Shown here piece after piece: positions 1 through 4,746 of a DNA stretch of 7,225 bases (positions are counted from its first letter, which is position 1; each line of letters begins with the position of its first letter). The position numbers and the translations under genes were made by a program. The notes beneath the pieces were generated by a model. The model saw nothing but the letters and a program-made list of their open reading frames with translations, did not search any database and was not told the DNA's origin. The stretch is from an uncultured Lachnospiraceae bacterium (GTDB lineage Bacteria > Bacillota_A > Clostridia > Lachnospirales > Lachnospiraceae), in assembly GCA_905200565.1 (NCBI GenBank), contig CAJKKX010000116.1:1-7225 (forward strand). The letters run 5' to 3'.

Positions 1-815
1 CCGGTCGCATACCCAAGCGAATAATAATCAATGGAAAGTGTAGCGGCTCCACAAATCCGGCAGGTACTCTCTTCGCCGGTGATAACAGGAGTCTTGTCTG
101 CCACACAAATATTGGCAATCAATTCGGCGTTGGCCGCTGCCGCATTGTCTGTAGGGATGTAGAGGACGTCGCAGGCGGAGGAGGCTGTGATGGTGACGGA
201 GGAAATCGCGTTGGAATCAGAGAATGGGTATGCTTCGCACGTAAAGCCCAGAGCCTCCAGTTCGGAACGGATTACCTCTGCCTGGTATTCGGAATTTGGC
301 TCGGAGGAGCAGTAAAGAAGTCCGGCTTTTTTGGCTTCCGGGAACAGTTCCCTTATCATGGCGGCCTGTTCCTCTAACGGGGCCAGATCTGTGGTGCCGG
401 AGATGTTTCCTCCCACGGTTCCATCAAAGCCGTCAATTTGGAGTGCGGCGGCGTAATTGGTGACAGAGGTTCCGAGGATGGGAATTTCTGTCGTAGAAGT
501 GGCGGCGGTCTGAAGGGCTGCGGTAGAGTTTGCAAGAATCAGATCCACATCCTTCGATACCAGATCATTCATAGCGGCGGTGCATACGGAGTAATCGCCG
601 TGTGCATTCTTTTCATCAAAAACGACACGGTCTCCCAGCTTTTCTGTGAGAGCGTCTTTAAAGCCCTGCGTGGCCTCATCCAGTGCATCATGCTGCATAA
701 ACTGGCAGATTCCCACGGTAAAGCTGGAAGGATCCTTGCGGCTGTTCAGAAAACCCCATGCAAAACCTCCAAGTATCAGGATTATCAGCAGAATAATGAA
801 GATTCTTTTTTTCAT
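1..815 (-). CDS. ABC transporter substrate-binding protein, TrpX/YcjX type (3' end outside window)
   Basis: Reading leftward from the ATG at 815, the frame stays open to the window edge for 271 codons. It starts MKKRIF, then a hydrophobic stretch (about residues 5-24), then a mature domain beginning TVGICQFMQHDALDEA (about 33-48). That pattern (VGI.Q...H.ALD.A..GF) opens the PF04392 family, periplasmic-binding-like proteins of ABC importers often found with a permease and an ATPase. Later stretches also fit: ANSTAALQTA, PILGTSVT, a GLLYCSSEPNS turn, and VLYIPTDNAAAANAE. Family members are usually about 320-340 residues, so roughly 50-70 residues are missing. It should act outside the membrane; the ligand cannot be read, as relatives bind various small molecules. 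A ribosome binding site (GAAAGGGG, complement of 825-832) lies 9 nt before the ATG. Oddly, no lipobox cysteine follows the hydrophobic segment, so it may be anchored by an uncleaved signal or released. Permease and ATPase genes probably follow beyond the left edge. Confidence 0.88.
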   Translation of the reverse strand, partial: MKKRIFIILLIILILGGFAWGFLNSRKDPSSFTVGICQFMQHDALDEATQGFKDALTEKLGDRVVFDEKNAHGDYSVCTAAMNDLVSKDVDLILANSTAALQTAATSTTEIPILGTSVTNYAAALQIDGFDGTVGGNISGTTDLAPLEEQAAMIRELFPEAKKAGLLYCSSEPNSEYQAEVIRSELEALGFTCEAYPFSDSNAISSVTITASSACDVLYIPTDNAAAANAELIANICVADKTPVITGEESTCRICGAATLSIDYYSLGYAT

Positions 816-846
816 AGTATTTTTCCCCTTTCAAGTGTATAGCTTT

Positions 847-875
847 ATTATAAATTTAAAAGGGGCATTTGTAAA
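847..875 (-). promoter_or_regulatory. Sigma-A-type promoter for the substrate-binding protein gene
   Basis: On the minus strand a -35 box TTTACA (870-875) is followed, after exactly 17 bases, by a perfect -10 box TATAAT (847-852). Transcription would start near 840, giving a leader of about 25 nt before the ATG at 815. The surrounding spacer is AT-rich. This independent promoter means the transporter gene does not depend on readthrough from the GHKL fragment or the VanZ-like gene upstream. Confidence 0.75.
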
Positions 876-940
876 TTTGATAATTTTAATGATATACATC
901 GAAAAAGTTAATGATACGAAATTTTTCAGTCCTGGGAAGG

Positions 941-1318
941 TCATGCGGACAGCATAACAGAGGAATGGAATATGGCTCCCTCATGGGAAAATTGTACGCC
1001 GCCATGATACTTTTTCGCAATGCCTGCGATGCTTTGCAGGCCGATTCCCGTATGATGCGGTTTTGTGGAGAGATACGTTCCTTTGTTTTGGTTTACACAT
1101 CCATTAAAACCATTGTCCACGGTAACGGCGAGCATTTTTCCGGAACAGATGATGTTCAGGGAAATGAAGCGGTTATGGTCTTTGGCGTGATTTGCCGATT
1201 CTATGGCGTTTTCCAGAAGATTTCCAAGAAGGCATGTAACAGGAAAAGACGGTACCGCCCTTAGAATGGGCGGTACCGTCTCATAAAAAACATTTCCCTG
1301 TGATCTGAAATACAACAA
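941..1318 (-). pseudogene. Orphan C-terminal GHKL ATPase domain of an AgrC-type sensor kinase (truncated remnant)
   Basis: The frame encodes the ATP-binding half of an AgrC/NatK-like histidine kinase. It has an N box LLGNLLENAIESA (30-42), a VDNGFNG stretch (67-73) where the G1-type loop lies, and a G2 box TGIGLQSI (90-97) followed by AKKYHGG and a closing FHSSVMLSA. Full kinases of this class are about 430 residues, with several membrane helices and an H-box histidine before this domain; none of that is present. The only in-frame starts are TTG codons at 1318 and 1315, without a convincing ribosome binding site, and the frame is closed upstream by a stop at 1340-1342 inside the VanZ-like gene. 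Residues 13-24 are just the translation of a terminator hairpin, and recognisable homology starts right after it (near 1240). I read it as a 5'-deleted relic whose domain has not yet collected stops. A short expressed ATPase-domain protein is less likely but possible. Confidence 0.7.
1243..1281 (-). terminator. Rho-independent terminator of the VanZ-like gene
   Basis: A perfect 14-bp stem (1268-1281 with 1247-1260, core GACGGTACCGCCC) closes a 7-nt loop (1261-1267). On the minus strand the stem is followed by TTTT (1246-1243) and then CC. It begins about 50 nt after the VanZ-like stop codon, the expected place for that gene's terminator. The U tract is short. On the plus strand the stem is followed by TCATAAAAAA, so it should not terminate in that direction. 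The hairpin lies inside the open frame of the GHKL fragment, which argues against that frame being a normal gene. Confidence 0.72.
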
Positions 1319-1332
1319 AGACTGTTGTTCTT

Positions 1333-2124
1333 TTACATATCAAAGAACCAGTCTTTTTCTTTTTTTACTTTTTTTCGTTTCCGGGGCGGCGCTTCTGTCT
1401 CCCGGAACGGGGGCTGTTCCCGAAGTGGGGCCTGTTCCCGAAGTGGCGGCTGTTCCCGAAGCGGCGGCCCGTCGTCCATCCCCCAGTCGTCTTTTCGGGA
1501 ATCGTCGTGCCAGTCAGGGGAATAGAATGGGTCCGGAGGGCTGTCAATGTCGATATCCTCTTCGTCCAGCCAATCCTCGTCCGGATTCTGACAGGAGGGC
1601 TGCTTTGATTTTCTGAATCTGCGCTTTTTTTCTTTTTCCTTTGGTTTGAAGATGGTTTTCCGTCCGGTCCATCCGACGATACGAACCAGAAGGATTCCGA
1701 AGAGCACGCCTGCGCTGTCAATACAAACGTCCTTTTTAGAGGGGCTTCGCCCTGCGACAAAGGCCTGATGATACTCGTCGCCGCAGGCAAAGCCCACGCA
1801 GATCAATCCGGCGGCCAGCATCAGCCATATGCCGTGCAGTCCGTATACATATAAAGGAAAGGATACTGCCACGGCAAGCGCGAAATACTCAGCCATGTGC
1901 GCCAGCTTCCGGGTAATAAAATTGATTTTATCGGACCATTCGGAAATCTGCCAGTCCTGTAGATTCCCGTCGAATATGTAATTGGCTGTTTCTACGATTT
2001 TATAGCTGACCTTGTAGCTCATCTGTGAGGAGACTTCACCCGGCTGGGCGGAAAAGGAGAAAATCATATACATGAGCAGCAAAGCCGGAAGAAACGACAG
2101 GGGTTTCAATAAAGTTCGAATCAT
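1333..2124 (-). CDS. VanZ-like membrane protein with long charged, repeat-bearing C-terminal tail
   Basis: This 263-residue protein has a VanZ domain (PF04892) over about residues 10-152. Family marks are FSFSAQPG (22-29), RKLAHMAEY (72-80), GDEYHQAFVAGRSPS (115-129) and DVCIDSAG (132-139). Hydrophobic segments lie near 8-25, 78-95, 98-115 and 137-152. The family is named for a teicoplanin-resistance protein, but most members are uncharacterised, and nothing here shows a resistance role. Typical VanZ-like proteins end soon after the last helix. This one continues for about 110 residues: a basic block (154-174), a very acidic block (181-218), a PPLREQ-type repeat (220-243), and a lysine/arginine-rich end. 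The tail is probably disordered and cytoplasmic. The start at 2124 is supported by a strong AAGGAGGT site (2134-2141) spaced 9 nt away. It is transcribed divergently from the dehydrogenase gene and ends at a terminator hairpin (1247-1281). Confidence 0.9.
   Translation of the reverse strand: MIRTLLKPLSFLPALLLMYMIFSFSAQPGEVSSQMSYKVSYKIVETANYIFDGNLQDWQISEWSDKINFITRKLAHMAEYFALAVAVSFPLYVYGLHGIWLMLAAGLICVGFACGDEYHQAFVAGRSPSKKDVCIDSAGVLFGILLVRIVGWTGRKTIFKPKEKEKKRRFRKSKQPSCQNPDEDWLDEEDIDIDSPPDPFYSPDWHDDSRKDDWGMDDGPPLREQPPLREQAPLREQPPFRETEAPPRKRKKVKKEKDWFFDM
1403..1474 (-). repeat. 18-bp tandem repeat, about four units, inside the VanZ-like gene
   Basis: Units of 18 bases lie at 1403-1420, 1421-1438 and 1439-1456, with a diverged fourth at 1457-1474. 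A typical plus-strand unit is CGAAGTGGCGGCTGTTCC. Because 18 is a multiple of three, the array is read as PPLREQ, PPLREQ, APLREQ and PPFRET without shifting the frame. Such an array can gain or lose units by slippage without breaking the gene. The function of the repeat is unknown. Confidence 0.85.
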
Positions 2125-2252
2125 AATTCTGATACCTCCTTCATAGTTTTCAACATCATAGCATTTTGGAAGTGCGATGTCCAGTAGATTACCATAAAAT
2201 CAGAAAGGAAAAAAATATCCTCAAATTTCTACAAAAAACTATGGAAAAGCAC

Positions 2253-2270
2253 TTGTTAATTTCTTGTCAA
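2253..2270. promoter_or_regulatory. Candidate Rex (NADH-sensing repressor) operator overlapping the -35 box
   Basis: The 18 bases TTGTTAATTTCTTGTCAA resemble the clostridial Rex operator, TTGTTAA-N4-TTAACAA. The left half matches completely and the right half (TTGTCAA) matches at five of seven positions. The site covers the -35 box and part of the promoter spacer, where a bound repressor would block RNA polymerase. Lactate dehydrogenase genes are established Rex targets in Gram-positive bacteria. The imperfect right half keeps this tentative. Confidence 0.35.
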
Positions 2271-2281
2271 TATGATATGAT
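2253..2281 (+). promoter_or_regulatory. Probable sigma-A promoter of the lactate dehydrogenase gene
   Basis: A -35 box TTGTTA (2253-2258) and a -10 box TATGAT (2276-2281) are separated by exactly 17 bases. Transcription would begin near 2288, leaving a leader of about 190 nt before the ATG at 2481. No better-spaced pair was seen nearer the gene. If the downstream spacer at 3429-3552 does not stop transcription, this promoter could also serve the hdr genes. Confidence 0.6.
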
Positions 2282-2305
2282 GGCATCAGTGAAATCGAGC
2301 GAATG

Positions 2306-2390
2306 CTTTCTTAGAGCGGAGTAATGAGGTAGTTGACTCGGAGTATTTTTCGTGTCAGAATTTTCCAGACTCTGCCCTGTATTTAGAAAG
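2306..2390 (+). promoter_or_regulatory. Possible structured 5' leader of the dehydrogenase mRNA
   Basis: Three nested pairings can form in order: CTTTCT (2306-2311) with AGAAAG (2385-2390); GCGGAGT (2316-2322) with ACTCTGC (2369-2375), including one G-U pair; and TGACTCG (2334-2340) with CGTGTCA (2351-2357), with one mismatch. I do not recognise a known riboswitch class. It could be a regulatory leader, a stability element or chance pairing. Confidence 0.25.
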
Positions 2391-2480
2391 TCAAGGGGAA
2401 AAGGTGAACTGGCACGGTTTCATATTTTTTTGTCACAATCGTTAAAATAAAGACAATGTCAAAGAAAGGAAAGGAATACT

Positions 2481-3428
2481 ATGAGCAGCAAAATTACCAT
2501 TATCGGAGCAGGAAGCGTAGGAGCTACCATCGCATACACATTATCAAACGAGGACATCGCATCTGAGATCGTCCTGATCGACATTAATAAGCAGAAGGTG
2601 GAAGGAGAAGTTATGGATATCGCACAGGGAACCTGTTTCCGTGACCCAGTCTCCATCGTTGCAGGCGAGTATGCGGATGCAAAAGATTCTGATATCGTAA
2701 TCATCACCTCAGGTATCGCACGGAAACCGGGCCAGACAAGAATTGAGCTTACACAGACAAATGTTAATATCCTGAAATCCATCACACCGGAGATCGTATC
2801 CGTTGCACCAAATGCACTTTACGTAATCGTAAGCAACCCGGTAGACATCATGACTTATGTGTTTACAAAGATTTCCGGAATTCCGGAGAACCAGATTGTA
2901 GGTTCCGGTACGCTGCTGGATACGGCTCGTCTGCGCTGCGGACTTTCCGAGCACTTTAAAGTGGCGCAGAAGAACATTCATGCTTATGTATTTGGCGAGC
3001 ATGGCGATACTTCTTTCATTCCGTGGACAGGCGCTTACATTTCAGGCGTGAGTGTGGATGAATATGCGAAGCTTGTTGAGGACAAGGGCGTGGAAATCGA
3101 TGTGCTGGATAAGCCGGGTATGCTTGAGTACGTACAGAAATCCGGCGGGCGCATCATTGCAAACAAGGGAGCTACTTTCTATGCGATTGCAAAAGCGGTA
3201 TGCAAGCTTTGCAACATTCTGCTGGCTTCTTCTGATTCTATGGCTACCGTTTCTTCTATGATGCACGGTGAGTACGGCATTGAGGATGTATGTTTAAGTA
3301 CCCTGACGCTGGTAGGACCGGAAGGAATCCGCGGTAAAGTGCCGATGCGCATGAACAAAGAGGAGATTGCACAGTTGAAGGCAAGTGCGGATGCGCTGAA
3401 AGCAGTGATCGCGCAGATCGAACTTTAA
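2481..3428 (+). CDS. ldh: L-lactate/malate dehydrogenase family protein, probably NAD-dependent L-lactate dehydrogenase
   Basis: The 315-residue protein is of normal length for this family, which interconverts a 2-oxoacid and a 2-hydroxyacid with NAD(H) in the cytoplasm. The Rossmann motif is GAGSVG (9-14), and D34 at the end of the second strand indicates NAD rather than NADP. The catalytic set is present: R87 in the mobile loop, D147 and R150 in LLDTARLR, and H174 in GEHGD. T232 in KGATFY is at the position where lactate dehydrogenases carry threonine. However, R81 in ARKPGQTR aligns without gaps to the classic specificity position (102 in LDH numbering), where lactate dehydrogenases have glutamine and malate dehydrogenases have arginine. 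Lactate is still my first call, because this form looks like clostridial proteins commonly annotated as L-LDH, but malate or another oxoacid cannot be excluded. Ribosome binding sequence AAAGGAAAGGA (2465-2475) precedes the ATG. The gene lies upstream of hdrBCA-mvhD on the same strand. Confidence 0.88.
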   Translation: MSSKITIIGAGSVGATIAYTLSNEDIASEIVLIDINKQKVEGEVMDIAQGTCFRDPVSIVAGEYADAKDSDIVIITSGIARKPGQTRIELTQTNVNILKSITPEIVSVAPNALYVIVSNPVDIMTYVFTKISGIPENQIVGSGTLLDTARLRCGLSEHFKVAQKNIHAYVFGEHGDTSFIPWTGAYISGVSVDEYAKLVEDKGVEIDVLDKPGMLEYVQKSGGRIIANKGATFYAIAKAVCKLCNILLASSDSMATVSSMMHGEYGIEDVCLSTLTLVGPEGIRGKVPMRMNKEEIAQLKASADALKAVIAQIEL

Positions 3429-3456
3429 TCTTTTCCGGAAAATTTCTTTCGGATGG

Positions 3457-3475
3457 CCCGGCGGGCTTTGCCGGG
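3457..3475 (+). repeat. Short GC-rich hairpin after the dehydrogenase gene
   Basis: CCCGGC (3457-3462) and GCCGGG (3470-3475) form a 6-bp stem with a 7-nt loop, 28 nt after the dehydrogenase stop codon. No U tract follows (TGAGTAAA), so it is at best a weak terminator or an mRNA 3'-end stabiliser. Confidence 0.4.
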
Positions 3476-3488
3476 TGAGTAAACAGGA

Positions 3489-3530
3489 TATTGCGGCTGT
3501 TTTGGGAAAATTTCTGTGACAGCCGCAATA
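3489..3530. repeat. Perfect 12-bp inverted repeat in the ldh-hdrB spacer
   Basis: TATTGCGGCTGT (3489-3500) and ACAGCCGCAATA (3519-3530) are exact reverse complements around an 18-nt loop. No T tract follows on either strand (AAAATAAAG on plus), so it does not look like a classical terminator. It ends just before the hdrB ribosome binding site. It could be an mRNA processing or stability element, an attenuator arm, or a protein-binding palindrome controlling the hdr genes separately from ldh. Confidence 0.6.
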
Positions 3531-3552
3531 AAAATAAAGAAAGGACAACATA

Positions 3553-4353
3553 ATGATGAAGTACAGTTACTATCCGGGATGTACCCTGAGAACAAAGGCG
3601 AAAGACCTGGATGCTTATGCCAGAGCTTCCGCGAAGGCGCTGGGATTTGAGCTGGAAGAGATTGAGAACTGGCAGTGCTGCGGCGGCGTATACCCGCTGG
3701 GCAGCGATGAGATTGCCACGAAGCTTTCTTCCGTACGTGCTTTAAATGAAGCAAAAGAGAAGCATCAGGATCTGGTGACGCTCTGTTCTGCCTGTCATCA
3801 CGTCATCAAGCGTGTGAACGATGATATGCGGAATGTCGAGGACATCCGTACCAGAGCAAATAATTACATGAAGCTTGAAGAGCCCTACGCAGGTGAGACA
3901 ACAGTCCTTCATTTTCTGGAAGTACTGCGTGACCGTGTAGGGTTTGATACGCTAAAGGAGAAAGTTACAAATCCACTGACCGGAAAGAAAATCGGCGCTT
4001 ACTATGGCTGTCTGCTTCTGCGCCCCGGCAAGATTCTACAGTTTGACAACCCGGAGAATCCGAAGATTCTTGAAGACTTCATCCGTGCCATCGGCGCGGA
4101 GCCGGTGATTTACCCGTACCGGAACGAATGCTGCGGCGGCTACATCTCCCTGAAAGAAAAAGACATGTCCCAAAATATGTGCCATAACATCATGGAGAGC
4201 GCGGAAGGCTTCGGTGCGGAAATGCTGATTACCGCCTGTCCATTGTGCCTGTACAATCTGAACAACAGTGTGCAGAGCGGGCTTCCGGTATACTATTTCA
4301 CAGAACTTCTGGCAGAAGCTTTGGGTGTGAAAGAGGAGGTGGACAAGGCATGA
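3553..4353 (+). CDS. hdrB: HdrB-like subunit with two CCG domains (heterodisulfide reductase subunit B family)
   Basis: The 266-residue protein has two cysteine-rich CCG domains, each a ligand set for a non-cubane [4Fe-4S] cluster. The first set is C10, C42-C43-G44, and C78-x2-C81; the second is C153, C193-C194-G195, and C229-x2-C232. Both sets are complete. In methanogen HdrB these clusters cleave the CoM-S-S-CoB disulfide; in bacteria lacking those cofactors the homologue must act on another substrate or pass electrons to a partner enzyme. Length is a little below methanogen HdrB (about 290-300). It is probably cytoplasmic: no signal or membrane segment is visible. AAAGGA (3539-3544) lies 8 nt before the first of two adjacent ATG codons. 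The stop codon overlaps the start of hdrC (ATGA), a sign of translational coupling and fixed stoichiometry. The N terminus (YYPGCTL) is typical of the family. Confidence 0.93.
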   Translation: MMKYSYYPGCTLRTKAKDLDAYARASAKALGFELEEIENWQCCGGVYPLGSDEIATKLSSVRALNEAKEKHQDLVTLCSACHHVIKRVNDDMRNVEDIRTRANNYMKLEEPYAGETTVLHFLEVLRDRVGFDTLKEKVTNPLTGKKIGAYYGCLLLRPGKILQFDNPENPKILEDFIRAIGAEPVIYPYRNECCGGYISLKEKDMSQNMCHNIMESAEGFGAEMLITACPLCLYNLNNSVQSGLPVYYFTELLAEALGVKEEVDKA

Positions 4354-4739
4354 GCAAAGAGAAGAAACAGGCTGAATTAATAAAAGAAATCAGCGGCGTC
4401 AATCCTTTGAAGTGTATGAAATGCGGCAAGTGTTCCGCTACCTGTCCGGCTTACAACGAGATGGACATAAAGCCCCATCAGTTCGTGTCCTATGTGGCAA
4501 ACGAGGATATTGAGACGCTGGTACAGTCCAAATCCCTGTGGAAATGTCTTTCATGCTTTGCATGTGTGGAGCGCTGTCCGAGGGATGTAAAGCCAGGCAA
4601 GCTGATTGATGCGGCAAGGCAGATCGTTGTCCGCCAGAAAGGGCAGAATTACCTGAAGGCGGACGAGATTCCGGAGCTTCTTGATCCGGAGCTGCCGCAG
4701 CAGCTTTTAGTCAGCGCATTCAGAAGATACAGGAGGTAA
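4350..4739 (+). CDS. hdrC: HdrC-like two-cluster ferredoxin subunit (heterodisulfide reductase subunit C family)
   Basis: This 129-residue protein carries two classical [4Fe-4S] motifs: C22-x2-C25-x2-C28-x3-C32 followed by proline, and C66-x2-C69-x2-C72-x3-C76 followed by proline. HdrC relays electrons between HdrA and HdrB. The frame is open further upstream to an ATG at 4245, but that stretch lies inside hdrB and translates to non-homologous sequence. The ATG at 4350 has a strong AGGAGGT site (4334-4340) spaced 9 nt and overlaps the hdrB stop in the ATGA arrangement, so I chose it. The C-terminal part after residue 95 is a short helical tail (DEIPELLDPELPQQLL) and ends in arginines. Gene order B-C-A follows the bacterial hdr clusters rather than a split methanogen arrangement. 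Confidence 0.93.
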   Translation: MSKEKKQAELIKEISGVNPLKCMKCGKCSATCPAYNEMDIKPHQFVSYVANEDIETLVQSKSLWKCLSCFACVERCPRDVKPGKLIDAARQIVVRQKGQNYLKADEIPELLDPELPQQLLVSAFRRYRR

Positions 4740-4746
4740 GCACAGA

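Larger units (their letters stand above)
2125..2480. other. 356-nt divergent intergenic region between the VanZ-like gene and the dehydrogenase gene
   Basis: This AT-rich spacer separates two outward-reading genes. Its left end holds the VanZ-like ribosome binding site (2134-2141). For the leftward gene I see a TTGACA box on the minus strand (2265-2270) but no good -10 at proper spacing, so its promoter is not resolved. For the rightward gene there is a promoter at 2253-2281, a potentially folded leader (2306-2390), and a purine-rich ribosome binding region (AAAGGAAAGGA, 2465-2475) before the ATG at 2481. No convincing small gene lies in the spacer. Confidence 0.7.

Noticed and set aside
438..842. 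Plus-strand open frame of 134 codons
   Set aside because: It is antisense to the substrate-binding protein gene, whose minus-strand translation has clear family motifs. The plus frame gives no recognisable protein and has no good ribosome binding site.
1247..1281. Hairpin as a plus-strand terminator or an insertion-sequence end
   Set aside because: No T run follows on the plus strand, no transposase is nearby, and the arms abut a short loop as in a terminator.
1403..1474. Tandem repeats as a CRISPR array
   Set aside because: The units are 18 bp and directly abut with no spacers, and they are in frame within a coding region.
2277..2324. Possible 15-codon leader peptide starting ATGATGGCATCA
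   Set aside because: It starts inside the predicted -10 box, ahead of the expected transcription start, and has no ribosome binding site.
2390..2432. T-box-like antiterminator (GGTGAACTGGCACGG followed by a T run)
   Set aside because: It only partly matches the TGGNACCGCG core, the hairpin is weak and bulged, no specifier stem was found, and a dehydrogenase gene is not an expected T-box target.
4245..4349. Upstream start for hdrC
   Set aside because: The extension lies within hdrB coding sequence, is not HdrC-like, and the ATG at 4350 has the better ribosome binding site and the ATGA overlap.
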